A stretch of 64,000 nucleotides of DNA. It comes from Sarcocystis neurona. Its lineage: Eukaryota; Apicomplexa; Conoidasida; Eucoccidiorida; Sarcocystidae. Position numbers and translations under genes: made by a program. The notes beneath the pieces are model-generated. The model was not told the DNA's origin. It did not search any database and was given only the letters and a program-made list of their open reading frames with translations. The first letter of the stretch is position 1, and each line of letters opens with the position of its first letter. The stretch lies in NCBI GenBank assembly GCA_000727475.1, contig KL647295.1, positions 174,839-238,838 on the forward strand. Reading direction: 5' to 3'. Below, one piece after another: positions 25,601 through 34,870 of this stretch.

Positions 25601-28600
25601 CCTAGGTCCTCCCACGTGTATGTAGACGTTAGTAAAAACAACTATTCTACCTAGTTATTCATAAAATGTATATATATATATATGTGTACACGGGTGTATA
25701 AAGCTGCTATCGCTATTTCGCCAGACTTGGCACACGTGCTGAACCGTCGAACAGCAAGGATGCCAGCCGGTGCAACCACTATCGGGTTCTTAGGTTGCAT
25801 TTCTGCGCATAAATACTTATGCACATATATATATATATATATGTCCGCGTAGGTATGTATACGTAAATACGTATATATACATATATATATATATATGCAC
25901 ATAGACTTCAGTTGTATTACTACAATAAAACACGTCTACATTTGTAACACACTTGCGGCTTGACGCGCAGAAATGCACGTCGCTGCTGTCTTGCCGCTGC
26001 TTTGCTGTGTCTGCAGTTCGAACGGAGTGACCCCCCTGCCAGTGATTTGCAAGAAATAGTAACAGGCGCCTTGTCTCTTGCTTTAATTGCGTGTCGCATG
26101 TTTTCTTAGCTCGACGTGAAGCGATAAAATGTGTGTATCTGCGTGCATATGCGTGTGTGTTCCCGATGTGACTACCTGCACACGAATGATTTTTCCATCC
26201 ACACACGTGCGCGAAGAAAACACCCACACCTGCAGCTGTGCACTGCACCCGCTGATTCTTCTGTAGGTGGGGGAGCTTCTTAGCAGCACCCGAAGCAGTG
26301 AAAATCTTTTCAGCGGGGGCTCTTGTCCCGGAGGCCCTCGAGGCCCTGATGACGGCGCACGAGCGTATGGTCGCTACTGGATGCAACGATTCGCCCCGCT
26401 GGTTCTCTATGCAGTGGTAAGTACGACGATGTGTCAAGCCCAGCACCAGCAACAGCAGCAGCGACGGTAACAGCAGCAGCGGCGACAGCAACAGCAGCAA
26501 CAACAGCAGCGACAGCAGCAGCAGCCCCATCCGGCCACAGCAGCACTGCCGGCGGCACATGGACTGGTGCAGCAGTGAGAATGAGCTGCAGGGGAACACC
26601 GGAAGAAACGTGGAGAAAACGCGACCAATATCGTCAACAGGGGAGACGGGGACAGTGGCAGCAGTAGCAGTAGGATCGTCGGCAGCGTCAGCAATATGAA
26701 GGCCAGTAGTCAGGTTAGCAGCAACAGAGCCGGCAGCAAGCCGACAAGAACCAGCTACTACAGAAGCAGCTAGAGCAGGAGATGCGGCGGCTTCTGGTGC
26801 TAGAAGCCGCACAAGAGCAACAACAACGTTGCGCCGCCGCAACAAGAGGGAACTGCTTTAGCGGCAGGAATCACCGAGAACGGAGAGTGCTGTCTAGAGA
26901 TCATTGGGACAAGCGGCCGTCACTCACTCGCACGTCTACACAAACATCAGAACGGCCGCAGAGGTGCGGCAGCAGAAATAGCTGCGAGGAACGTTTGCCA
27001 CTTCATGTGTCAGTCGTGCCATACAGGTTTCTGTGTCTCTAGATGTATATACATAGACGCATACATTCACACACACACACACACACCTACCCACACACAC
27101 ACACACACACAGAGGAACACAGTAACAGTACATACACAAGTCTACATATGTGTGTATAAATAAGTGTAAGTACTAAAGGTGTGCACGCGTAGGTGTATAT
27201 ACATTCATACCTAGGAAGCCGTCTTCGAATACGGAAGGAGCTCCCGGGAAATCCTCACACAGGCACATGCAGTGTGCCTTTATACAGGTGCATAAAAGTA
27301 TAGGACACGTCTTACCTGTGAGGTAGAGGTAGAAAAGAGGATCGTACGCCATTTTCTCTTAGAGACATCCTCTTATTGCACGTCTGGTGAGGCACAGCCA
27401 TACGGCGCTCACTTGCCATACTCTCAGTATTACTACTACCGCTCCTATTACTACTAGTACTACCACTACTGCGACCACAACTGATTAATCTCTTTCAAAC
27501 GTACGTATGCATATTCAGCGATACGAGTTGATCGCGCATACACAGATAAGTACGCGTACGACGTCGTACGCCGTTTTGTAAACAGGGAATGAGGGCGCGA
27601 AAAGGGTCCAGGGGTTTACAAATTGTAAAAAGAGTAGCTGTTGAGTTCATCTGTGAGTAATCGTATGTCTCGGTGAAGTCGGGCAATGAAAAAAAAAAAG
27701 TTATGGCTCTGTAAGAGCTCTGCCGACAGAAGGATGAAGAGTTACTATAAATGAATGCTCTGTGCGCACGCGACGCTGCGAAGTCGCCTTTGCCCCACAC
27801 TTGATCAATTTCTCTTTATAGGCGTACGCCCACATACTTCTGCAAAAGGTCGAAGTAAACTCGAAATGTTTAAAACGGGCTGTCCGCGTACGCAGCTCTG
27901 TTACAAAACAAATTTACAGAGACAGGTCACGAGAGGGATAGACTGCGGGGATAAGGTTTGGTCTCGGTGTACTACTATGCAGAGTTAGAAATTGAATTGA
28001 CGTTTCGTCGCGACACTCCTACGCACTCGACAACGGGTAATGAAACGAAATGCAGTTCTTAGTGACGCTAAGAAAGGGCACTCAAGCTTGTGTCGATCGG
28101 TCTACGTCCATGTGTATTCTCGTGTATAGGTGTATACAAGTGTGGTGGGTTCCCGCAAGTACCACCTGTCTATACGTCTGTCTCCATATTTGAGTTTGAG
28201 GAGCTCGCACTGCCTTTTTGGAGATGAGGAAGCTTTACTAGGCGCGCACACCTATGCTAGGGCCATTAGTGCTACTTCCTCTGTCTCTGGCTCCGTGCCT
28301 GTATGCAGATAGATTTACACGTGCAGGTATTTTGGACCGTGAGTGATAGCGACAAACAACAGTATGTGTCGCTGTGCATTTATTGGCTCACACACGCACT
28401 GGTTTCTTTGCCTCCGTCTCTGAATCAAGCATTTATCTAGTCAAGCTTGTTCGCGTATACCTTTCTGCATGAAAGGATGGGCTACACAACCTGGTAAACG
28501 GGCAAGCTACGAGTGCACAGGCTCAGCTTGACACACACAGAGCTGTTCACGCCAGCACGCCGAATTTTCCGTCTTTCCAGGGTCGTGCTTGGAGAGCATT

Positions 28601-29142
28601 TCCGGTAAAATCACGTATTTGTTTCCCCTGTTTCTCTTCGTAGACGAAAGAATAGAGTTTGGACAGCCACACAGGCCGAATACCTCTGCTTATGTCTCTC
28701 TTATTCCGTACACCTCCGTGTAGTTATACGAGTAGGTGAGGGCGCACCATATTGCCTGGTCTGTGTGTACACATGTTCGAAGAAGGAAAGTGCAAAAGGT
28801 TCGTTCATATATTGTAGACGGACTTGCATTCAGAGAAGGGGAGAAAGGAAGTGTTAATGTAGTTGTACATCCATTTCTGCACTGGTTAACTACGTTCTGT
28901 AACATCCACATGCGCGCAATTGCATCGCACTGGCGCTTTTCATAATACTTGCATATGTTACAGCTTTTTGGTGATGTCCACCGAGCACAGCGGTGGAGCT
29001 TGTAGGCGTAAGCAGTCATTCTGGTAAATACCCTTGGACTCTTCCCTATTTTCCCGTCTACTGCAGCGCGCCTGCGTTTTTGATGAGACGAGTCACCGTA
29101 AACGTGGAGTCAGGGCTACTCCACTGCCCTTCAGCGCACACC

Positions 29143-29177
<35 letters not shown>

Positions 29178-30286
29178 TGTGTATGTGTGTGTGTGTGTAT
29201 GTGTGGCATAAAATGTAAAGGAAAATTTTGCTCGTCCAATGTTCAAAGTTGACAAACCCGTAACGAAGGCAACACGAATGGACAGCCCTTACGACATATG
29301 CCCAGGGGGGAGGACATGCAAGCATGTTCGCTGCAGCAGCATTGGCGAAGATTGTTCAGTCAAGTATGTGCAACGTTATCTCCTCACCTCGCATGTAGCA
29401 GCGTTCAGATTTTTTAGAGGCTTCACGTAAAGCTGCATGCAACTCTACCTGTCCGCTTCACTGTAATAACACGGGAGTACGTACATATACATATATATAT
29501 ATATATACATACGTGTGTGTCGCAGCCATATATTTGAATACATGTCGCTTCAGTAAATAGCGTGGAAAGGACGTTCCTTCCACACAATATCGTACACATT
29601 TCTCCTTAGAAAGAAGCTCACGTTGTACATCGTAGAGGATTTGAGAGTACGCACCCCAGCAAAACGGCTTTACTGGAGGCCCTCTTGCGTGCACCTCTAC
29701 ATTCTACTGAAGGCCCGCGTCGCCCGCTTGAGGCAGCAACGAACACGCCACGACACCTATTCCAGTGATACAGATACAGCGACAGAGGTGAGAAACAATG
29801 CCTGACAAAGGAAGCGGCTGCTGTACTGCAGCTTACGGATGAGGAGAGACGGTTTTCATTGTTAGAACTTAGCGTAGACAAAACGGTTGTTGACGAGAAT
29901 CCTGCGATTCAGGTAAAAACGAGGTGGTTCAAAAGTTTTTTAATAAAGAAGAGCGCTCCTTCGGAGGCTGCAGATCTTATACAACCCAGCGTGCAAGGTA
30001 ACGTACATAGGTATGTGATATATATATATATATATTATATTATACATATACATACATATATATGCACTCGGCTCACACATAGATGTATAAATGATTACGT
30101 CCACTTGAAAAATCAATCTTTGCTCGTCTTAACGGGAGTCGATGCATACGTACACTTGCTCGTGTATACTGAAGCGGACTCATAGATGTAGATATATATA
30201 TATATATACATATGTATATGTATATGTGTACAGATGCAAGAACAGCAGGCGAACAGGAGAGCGCTGCAGCAGCTGTGCGCGTATGA
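4273..30286 (+). CDS. Class 3 lipase-domain protein (whole locus, multi-exon)
   Basis: Predicted to hydrolyse acylglycerols or related lipids through a Ser-Asp-His triad of the alpha/beta-hydrolase class 3 lipase family. The sequence shows, in order, an HRGY block before the nucleophile elbow, GHSQGG with the catalytic Ser, the strand ending TFGAPP, an Asp in DPVP as the likely acid, and a YKHLG block typical of the end of the domain; His candidates lie in AHHHAYG and TAHERM. Nine core exons (9475-9644, 10692-10893, 14333-14635, 14871-15115, 17256-17639, 18828-19412, 21414-21554, 22831-23054, 26267-26416) have GT/AG borders and matching phases at every junction. The 5' exon 4273-8224 fits by phase and would put about 1,317 residues before the known part. 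The 3' end is uncertain: 26416 ends in phase 2 while the next good exon (29610) starts in phase 0, so at least one exon is missing or 29610-30286 is a separate gene. Membership of the lipase family is firm; substrate and location are unknown. Confidence 0.8.
8225..9474 (+). other. Probable intron or intergenic spacer
   Basis: About 1.25 kb. 8330-8680 is open in all three + frames and could hide an exon, but no frame stands out; a possible acceptor sits at about 8343. A short TA/CA-rich patch lies near 9100-9135. From about 9240 to 9440 the + strand is rich in CTG/CTGC and runs straight into the acceptor (tgacgcctttgcag) before 9475. Confidence 0.5.
9475..9644 (+). CDS. Lipase gene exon
   Basis: Reads in phase 1 as [17 protein letters not shown] and continues through [13 protein letters not shown] to [11 protein letters not shown], then a GTACGA donor in phase 0. 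The composition is that of an ordinary folded protein, with aromatic and charged residues and no homopolymers. A second AG inside (ctacag at 9501-9506) would shorten it by about 30 nt. There is no ATG in frame here, so the gene must have an upstream exon. Cys/Tyr-rich start, role unknown. Confidence 0.82.
9645..10691 (+). other. Lipase gene intron
   Basis: Joins phase 0 to phase 0. Holds a CA-rich patch at about 10485-10512 and a pyrimidine tract with TCTCTC at about 10585-10640 upstream of the acceptor (tatgcaaccag). Nothing else recognised. Confidence 0.7.
10692..10893 (+). CDS. Lipase gene exon (Trp-rich helical segment)
   Basis: Reads [20 protein letters not shown], then [21 protein letters not shown] and ends at PLLR plus one base before GTAAGC (phase 1). 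The high Trp/Leu content around residues 21-42 of the exon suggests an amphipathic or membrane-facing helix, common before the catalytic core in membrane-associated lipases; that is inference. Both splice sites are good and phases match the neighbours. Confidence 0.87.
12290..12430. repeat. TCTA/TCTG tetranucleotide cluster
   Basis: Repeated tctatcta, tctgtctatc and similar units on the + strand inside a lipase gene intron. Confidence 0.9.
13892..13916. repeat. (CA)n microsatellite
   Basis: An uninterrupted CA run of about 25 bp following a TA run at 13858-13874. Confidence 0.95.
14333..14635 (+). CDS. Lipase gene exon
   Basis: Enters in phase 1 as [20 protein letters not shown], a compact conserved-looking stretch, then becomes Ala/Ser/Glu-rich (low complexity) and ends [10 protein letters not shown] in phase 1 at a GTGAGT donor. 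Length 303 nt fits the phases exactly (2 + 300 + 1). The opposite strand is also open here, but its frames lack splice logic. Confidence 0.83.
14871..15115 (+). CDS. Lipase gene exon (less certain frame)
   Basis: Acceptor gactgtatag just after a CA repeat. In the phase required by the previous exon it reads [20 protein letters not shown] and later [17 protein letters not shown], ending at a GTAGGT donor in phase 0, which fits the next exon. A second frame is also open over the same bases and looks coding-like, so the frame rests mainly on phase agreement. Confidence 0.65.
15116..17255 (+). other. Lipase gene intron
   Basis: About 2.1 kb, phase 0 to phase 0. A + strand frame at about 16098-16337 (starting [18 protein letters not shown]) looks protein-like but lacks an acceptor in the right place and ends at a stop. 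From about 17020 to 17200 the + strand is CTG-rich, leading into the acceptor ggtctgcggaatcag. Confidence 0.65.
17256..17639 (+). CDS. Lipase gene exon, start of the catalytic domain
   Basis: 128 codons, phase 0 at both ends (donor GTGAGC). Contains [34 protein letters not shown], a short Gln/Arg-rich insert, and [16 protein letters not shown]. By position the last strand corresponds to the hydrophobic strand that in class 3 lipases precedes the HRG(F/Y) block. The charged Gln insert is a lineage-type low-complexity insertion. A possible earlier donor (GTACGC at 17574) would shorten it. Confidence 0.85.
17640..18827 (+). other. Lipase gene intron with CTG tract before the acceptor
   Basis: About 1.2 kb. 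TA/CA patches occur near 18260-18340. From about 18590 to 18827 the + strand is dense in CTG/CTGCTGTT units right up to the acceptor gctcgctggcag. Confidence 0.75.
18828..19412 (+). CDS. Lipase gene exon with the nucleophile elbow GHSQGG
   Basis: 195 codons, phase 0 at both ends. Starts [15 protein letters not shown], then [20 protein letters not shown] (HRG block), an insertion of about 90 Glu/Arg/Gln/Ala-rich residues, then [20 protein letters not shown] with the catalytic Ser near nt 19299, and [12 protein letters not shown] before a GTACAT donor. GxSxG plus TFGAP in this order identifies a class 3 lipase (Pfam Lipase_3 type). The insertion between HRG and GHSQGG is longer than usual for the family. 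The frame stays open to 19475 if the donor is skipped. Confidence 0.92.
19413..21413 (+). other. Lipase gene intron
   Basis: About 2 kb. 19480-19720 has open frames on both strands with no clear winner. A dense TA/TATG array covers about 20252-20402 and a second TA run about 21006-21033. From about 21070 to 21405 the + strand is CTG-rich up to the acceptor (cccggggggcag). Confidence 0.7.
20252..20402. repeat. TA/TATG microsatellite cluster
   Basis: About 150 bp almost wholly built of atatatat blocks broken by aaatac and tgt. The Tyr/Ile-rich frames on the - strand are translation of this repeat. Confidence 0.95.
21414..21554 (+). CDS. Lipase gene exon with the likely catalytic Asp
   Basis: 47 codons, phase 0 to phase 0, donor GTAAGT. 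Reads [20 protein letters not shown], then [16 protein letters not shown]. The DPVP motif after TFGAP is where class 3 lipases carry the catalytic Asp (N-x-x-D-P-V-P). Direct phase-0 joins to both neighbours support it. Confidence 0.88.
21555..22830 (+). other. Lipase gene intron, strongly pyrimidine/CCACC skewed
   Basis: 1,276 nt. 21600-22230 is rich in CCACC/CACCA units and 22240-22830 is a long CT-rich tract (very few purines) that runs into the acceptor catttttaccag. This strand asymmetry, not codon use, explains the Ser/Pro/Phe-rich open frames here. Confidence 0.8.
22831..23054 (+). CDS. Lipase gene exon, late catalytic domain
   Basis: Phase 0 in, phase 2 out (donor GTAAGC). Reads [57 protein letters not shown] and RYKHLG. 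The NPVTRL and YKHLG blocks match the part of class 3 lipases after the catalytic Asp. The AHHHAYG segment supplies one candidate for the catalytic His. Confidence 0.92.
23055..26266 (+). other. Long lipase gene intron
   Basis: About 3.2 kb, phase 2 to phase 2. Contains a 112-bp tandem duplication (about 23989-24212), CTG-rich sequence at about 23880-24290, many TA runs between 25060 and 25900, and a short CTG-rich patch at about 25980-26015. No exon is supported. Confidence 0.7.
23989..24212. repeat. 112-bp tandem duplication, diverged
   Basis: Copy 1 starts gctgctgcagctgcgggtga at 23989 and copy 2 starts the same way at 24101. Both contain ctgctgccgctatrtcgtc and ggtgctgtccctgctgcga. About a tenth of positions differ. 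Lies in a lipase gene intron. Confidence 0.88.
26267..26416 (+). CDS. Lipase gene exon, end of the catalytic domain
   Basis: Acceptor gctgattcttctgtag. In the phase left by the previous exon it reads [20 protein letters not shown], then [19 protein letters not shown] and DSPRWFSMQ, with a GTAAGT donor in phase 2. The His in TAHERM is a second candidate for the catalytic His (family pattern H-x-x-x-x-Y/L near the C-terminus). Another frame across the same bases is open but does not fit the phase. Confidence 0.85.
27065..27112. repeat. (CA)n microsatellite
   Basis: CA run broken once by ctacc; lies after the last firm lipase exon. Confidence 0.95.
29144..29202. repeat. (GT)n microsatellite
   Basis: GT run of about 60 bp with TTT and TAT interruptions. 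Confidence 0.95.
29610..29997 (+). CDS. Candidate exon(s), Gln/Leu/Glu-rich, with one in-frame TGA
   Basis: Acceptor atttctccttag, phase 0. Reads [32 protein letters not shown], then after the TGA (29766) [30 protein letters not shown] and [15 protein letters not shown], leaving phase 1 at GTAACG. The TGA sits in a 21-nt GT...AG segment (29765-29785). Alternatives are a 44-nt intron from 29789 with a different first frame, or an earlier donor at GTAAAA (about 29916). Whether this belongs to the lipase gene is open. Confidence 0.45.
30234..30286 (+). CDS. Candidate terminal exon ending in TGA
   Basis: After a TA/TG run and acceptor gtgtacag. Joined in phase 1 to 29997 it reads [17 protein letters not shown] then TGA at 30284-30286. 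If the earlier donor near 29916 is used instead, phase 0 gives [20 protein letters not shown] and continues to about 30345. Both readings are protein-like; only transcript data can choose. Confidence 0.4.
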
Positions 30287-30772
30287 AGTGGGACGCGTTA
30301 AAGCTTGTCGAGCTTTTCGTATGCGTTGGCGTAGGCGCATCTATACATTGTGTGTATATATATATATATATGCCTACACGTATGTAAATACGCAACCAAA
30401 TACGGGTGTGAATTGGATGTTTCGTGGTACGTGGTGGCGCTGCAGTGCAAAAAAGAAGAATCGACGCATTTGTGATTAGGGCACCCGTAGCAGAGACCTG
30501 GTGTGGAAGAGTATAAAAAATTGTGCCTTTCCTTTGAAATACTAGATGTGTACTTTTTCCAGCACGTCGTCTTACAGGCCGACACGATGTGGTCTTTTTA
30601 AGCATGAACTTTCCTACCACTACACTCAATACATACGTATGTAGAGACAGAACTTCAAAGTGCTTTGGAGAGTATCTACAGTATCGCAAACGATAGTATT
30701 CGTGAACAATGATGTGTACAACTTCAGCGTGCACATCCACGCAGAAAGCCGACTATGCCCCCCTGCATATGC

Positions 30773-30803
<31 letters not shown>

Positions 30804-31299
30804 CATATATATCCAAATGCTGGTCACATAAGTTTGCCTTCGCGAAGAAGACAGATCACGCCAGTCATACGCTCAGGAGTGGTGTTAGGAAAAAGGGACT
30901 GCCCGACCGAAACCTCCAGTACATCAGCCTCTGTGCCGAAGCCCTCTGCTAGCACGAACTTAATGCAGAGCCGCAAGCAATAACCTGTAGTAACTTACGT
31001 CACCACAAACCCTCCACTCAGAATCCATAGCCTTATTCAACTAACACGCAGGTATACACACACATACACATATGTACGTATATATATATATATCTATCTA
31101 TATATATATATATATACGTACGTATATGCATGTGCACATATTCACACGTGTATTCACATGCGTTACTTATGAATATTTTTATTCATTCTCTCTCCGTGTA
31201 TACGCATCGAAACACTCTCTCCGCCCCCATTCCGTCACACGTATTTCCGCGGAGGCTGGGGCACTTACGTTCGATGAGCCCAGTTGCTGACTACTACAG

Positions 31300-31557
31300 G
31301 GTGGAAAATCTCTTCAAGCGTGCTCCTGCGATATGTCCGATTTATATCGTCTCCTGCAAGCGTACACAGACACTCCCTGTTACCCGCCGCTTTTCTCTCG
31401 CTGTATGTCGGGAGAAACATGTTACCTCTGTAACACAGGTCCTGAAAACTACGAAATAGTTCAGAAGAGCACTGTAGGGTCTTCCAACTGCGTACACGAG
31501 CAGCAGCTGTGGCGAACGAGCAGCGATTCTATCCCTGAGAACGCGGGAGCCCACTAA
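31300..31557 (+). CDS. Weak candidate terminal exon, Cys-rich
   Basis: Begins after ctactacag and is open for 85 codons to TAA at 31555. Contains five Cys in about 45 residues (SCDMSDLY, PLFSRCMSGETCYLCNTG) and ends SIPENAGAH. A second frame is open over the first 160 nt. No partner exon with matching phase can be shown, so this is kept only as a lead. Confidence 0.2.
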   Translation, partial: GGKSLQACSCDMSDLYRLLQAYTDTPCYPPLFSRCMSGETCYLCNTGPENYEIVQKSTVGSSNCVHEQQLWRTSSDSIPENAGAH

Positions 31558-33520
31558 GGAGGAAAAGCTGCGAGAAAAGCGTGTGCGTTATGTACGCCAA
31601 TAAGCACATCTCTTCGCTACCAATGTTGAATACGTCGATCTCCTGCTGATGCATAAATAGGTGTGTTTCAGTACGTGCAGACGCAGCTCGCTGTTGCGTC
31701 TCTCCGCCTGCGGAGTTGGTGCAGTGAAAGTACAGTCGCTGGAGAGGGGGCGGCGCCGCAACAGCGGAATTAACAGCAGCAGCACCGCCATTTCTGCGTG
31801 CGGCATGGGCACAGATACCTCGAAATAGTAATGCGTCGCTACAGCGGTATAGTCGCCGCAGCTGAAATGCACTTGCTGTATCACGATATGCATACACCAG
31901 CAGCAGGGCTACGTGCTGCATCCGTTCTTGCATGCAACGGTGGTCAGTTTCGTGGGAATGAGTAGCTCTGTACCTTCACAGCCAAAACAGCACGAGGCGC
32001 TACGGTGGCCGTCCCCGTGTAATCAAGCCTGCTGTAGGGGAGCCGCACACACACGTGCAGCTCCAGCCTAGCGGCGGCGAATCCTGCTTACATCTACATG
32101 ATTCCGCCATTTCAGGTAAATTGTAACTGTGCTACGCATCTGTTCGTGGTACGAATACGTATTCAGGCATAATTAGAAACGTTTAAATGTAAATAAATAC
32201 GCACGTACGTGTACCCTATATATTTAAATATATACATACAAATACCCCATGCTGCTATAGCGTAGCAACCTCTCTTCCCAGTATTGGTGGTTGTTGTGTA
32301 CTCGTCCGGCTTCTGTGCGTTGCAGCACGCACGCTGCAGAAATAAACTCTTCGCTTGAAAGCTGCAGGTTCTGCACGCTGCATGACGGAAAGAGCAGCCG
32401 CACGGCGGCAGTGGCAGCAGCAGCAGTGCGAAGGCGTGAGTGGTCTGCCTCAACACGAGCAGGTGCTGCACTGATACGAGTGTTTCACGGAACCACCAGC
32501 AGAAGCGCCCGCTTGCTGTGCTCGGTTCGGTCGTTAGACGTGCGCCCGAGCGCGAGCGCAGCAGCAGCAGCCACGCAACACAACGACACCAACACCCTTC
32601 ACGTCTGAGGCTCGCGAGCAGCACCAACGGCAGCTGATGTGGTCCCCCCAACAGAAACAAACGCCAAACGCGACCTGTTACAAGGCAGTGTCTCGTTCTT
32701 GTCAGATGTCCATATTTAGGTGACAACAGCCGGGTGCACGCTGCTGAGTGCTGGTACTGCACCATTTGCCGTCAGTGTGTACCGCTGTTCATTCTAACAC
32801 AGCGCAGAAATGGCATGCTCACCTGCATGCGCCTACACACCTTACTGCAGACGTGCGGGCGACCCAGCACAGAGTAAGTGCAAAAAATCAGTACGTACAC
32901 TGGTTGCCGAGACGGCAGAAGGAAGGACAGAACAAAACTTCCTCGAAATTCCTGTTTTAAGGCGGCAGAAAAACACCATACTGTGGAATAGTAGAACTCT
33001 AGAGAGCCCGGGTGTCCAGCGGGGCGGACTGCTGTGAAACTCCGGTCTTCAACGACCCTCAAAACAAAGAAGCAGCAACAGCGCCGCAGCGCACAGGCGG
33101 CAGTAGCGCCGAAGAGTAACAAGAGCAGCAGCGCAGCACACCGCCAGCACCCGTGCGCGTGGCAGCGACCGCACAGCAGGAGAAGCGGAGCCGCAGCCGC
33201 CGTAGTCATCGCCGCCTACAAAACTCTGCTGCAGCTGCAGCAGCCTCTTTTCATATGAGAAGACGTCCGTCGCGTTACCCGGTGGTACCACTGTGTGTCA
33301 CTGTCGGTTAGTCAGATGCACGCAGCAGCATACGGTGAAGCAGCAGCACTCACGCTCTCGGCCAGCAGCGCCCCTCGCAGCAGCGGCCGCAGCAGTTCAT
33401 TTCCTGCACCGCGTCTGTTACGTATCGCAACGGGAGACGGTCTCCCACACAGTCGTCACCGCGTTTTTAATTCGTGCTCAACAACACGCCCTTTGGCTGC
33501 GCAAGTAATTGCCTAATGAC

Positions 33521-33523
<3 letters not shown>

Positions 33524-33562
<39 letters not shown>
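33524..33562. repeat. (TA)n run on the left side of the assembly gap
   Basis: About 39 bp of alternating T and A, followed by gtcgtcgtagtacgtacgac and then the gap. The matching run on the right side suggests the gap formed at a collapsed or unassembled TA-rich repeat. Confidence 0.9.
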
Positions 33563-33565
<3 letters not shown>

Positions 33566-33582
33566 GTCGTAGTACGTACGAC

Positions 33583-33985
33583 NNNNNNNNNNNNNNNNNN
33601 NNNNNNNNNNNNNNNNNNNNNNNNNNNNNNNNNNNNNNNNNNNNNNNNNNNNNNNNNNNNNNNNNNNNNNNNNNNNNNNNNNNNNNNNNNNNNNNNNNNN
33701 NNNNNNNNNNNNNNNNNNNNNNNNNNNNNNNNNNNNNNNNNNNNNNNNNNNNNNNNNNNNNNNNNNNNNNNNNNNNNNNNNNNNNNNNNNNNNNNNNNNN
33801 NNNNNNNNNNNNNNNNNNNNNNNNNNNNNNNNNNNNNNNNNNNNNNNNNNNNNNNNNNNNNNNNNNNNNNNNNNNNNNNNNNNNNNNNNNNNNNNNNNNN
33901 NNNNNNNNNNNNNNNNNNNNNNNNNNNNNNNNNNNNNNNNNNNNNNNNNNNNNNNNNNNNNNNNNNNNNNNNNNNNNNNNNNNNN
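33583..33985. other. Assembly gap (403 N)
   Basis: Unbroken run of N. Any reading frame crossing it is an artefact of N translation. It lies between the two convergent genes and probably costs no exon of either. Confidence 0.99.
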
Positions 33986-33987
33986 AG

Positions 33988-33989
<2 letters not shown>

Positions 33990-34030
<41 letters not shown>
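33990..34030. repeat. (TA)n run on the right side of the assembly gap
   Basis: TA-alternating tract starting just after the gap (agacatataatatata...). Mirrors the left flank. Confidence 0.9.
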
Positions 34031-34033
<3 letters not shown>

Positions 34034-34687
34034 TCTGAGTACACGGACGAGAGCCCCGGTTTTATGTGCACGCTCAACAGCGTTAGTGGCGGTGTGACGC
34101 ATAACGCCCACACAAATCCAACATAGATATTGCGAGAGGCAGAACTGTATTCGTGAGCCTAGCTACACGACGAAACGCCTGTACTGCGCGTTAATCGGCC
34201 CCCACGCACGTACATATGTGGAGCGTATGTGACGGCTACCGCACTTCCGTATACTTCTACGCCTACGTGCACGTACGTTTACGTGCTCAAGACCTCTCCA
34301 GTATCCACAAGCACACACACAAGTAGCCACGCGGCAAGCAGACACATCCACATCCATACATATACATATATACGTATACGAAAGGCACGCAGGCATACGA
34401 AGTACCCACCTCCATATGTATCTGTGTGGGTATGCGGGTGTGCCTTTGCGTCTATCTGTATGCGTGCATGTGCTTGTGTGCAGACATATGTTTCGAAGAG
34501 ATGCAGACGCATGTATGTATGTTCTGTGAGAGCGTGCAGATAGAGACAGACACATGCATGTGTTGCAGTTCACTGAATACTGCAGTACGCCTCTCTTCGG
34601 CCGGAGGCCCCGCGGCCGGCCCCCGCCCCACGGGCGCGCACGACTCCCAGCAGCTGCCTGAAGCGCAAGTAAACGGAGAAGAGGAGA

Positions 34688-34870
34688 CGAAGACCCCCTA
34701 GCTCTTTCCACACAACGCAACTGGGCATGCACAAGAAAAGACAAAGACAGGCTAGCTCTCTCTCCATACAGCGCAGTTGCACGCCAAAGTGAAGACAAAG
34801 ACTACCTAGCTCTTCCTACACAACAGCGCAAGCGCATGCAATTGAAGACAACGACTAGCTGGTTTACTGC
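34688..34870. repeat. 54-bp tandem repeat, three copies plus a partial
   Basis: The core CTAGCTC(T) recurs at 34698, 34752 and 34806, with CTAGCT again at 34855, each preceded by GAAGAC(A)AAGAC-like sequence and followed by CACACAACGCA-like sequence. Copies have diverged. Confidence 0.8.

Larger units (their letters stand above)
26417..29609 (+). other. Intron or intergenic region after the last firm lipase exon
   Basis: 26430-26870 is CAG-rich on the + strand. One frame there (about 26719-26900) is a Gln/Glu/Leu coiled-coil-like stretch preceded by several TAG codons, and another (entered at 26714 in the right phase) would give [13 protein letters not shown] and a stop near 26862, a possible alternative C-terminus. 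27065-27112 is a CA run. 27120-29100 is repeat-poor with no supported gene. 29144-29202 is a GT run and about 29490-29506 a TA run. At least one exon with length 3n+1 is needed here if 29610-30286 belongs to the lipase gene. Confidence 0.5.
30287..33582. other. Intergenic or unresolved, no firm gene
   Basis: TA runs at about 30355-30370, 30773-30800 and 31079-31115. A + strand frame at 31300-31557 (after acceptor ctactacag; GKSLQACSCDMSDLYRLLQA, ending at TAA) is a weak candidate terminal exon. CAG/GCAG patches occur on the + strand at about 32400-32580 and 33060-33400. Overlapping frames on both strands prevent a gene call. Confidence 0.45.

Noticed and set aside
25817..26845. 342-codon - strand frame
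   Set aside because: It is the complement of a + strand lipase exon (26267-26416) and of CAG repeats, with Leu/Ala runs and no splice logic.
33467..34113. Two - strand frames spanning the gap
   Set aside because: They cross 403 N; the flanks are TA repeat translations.
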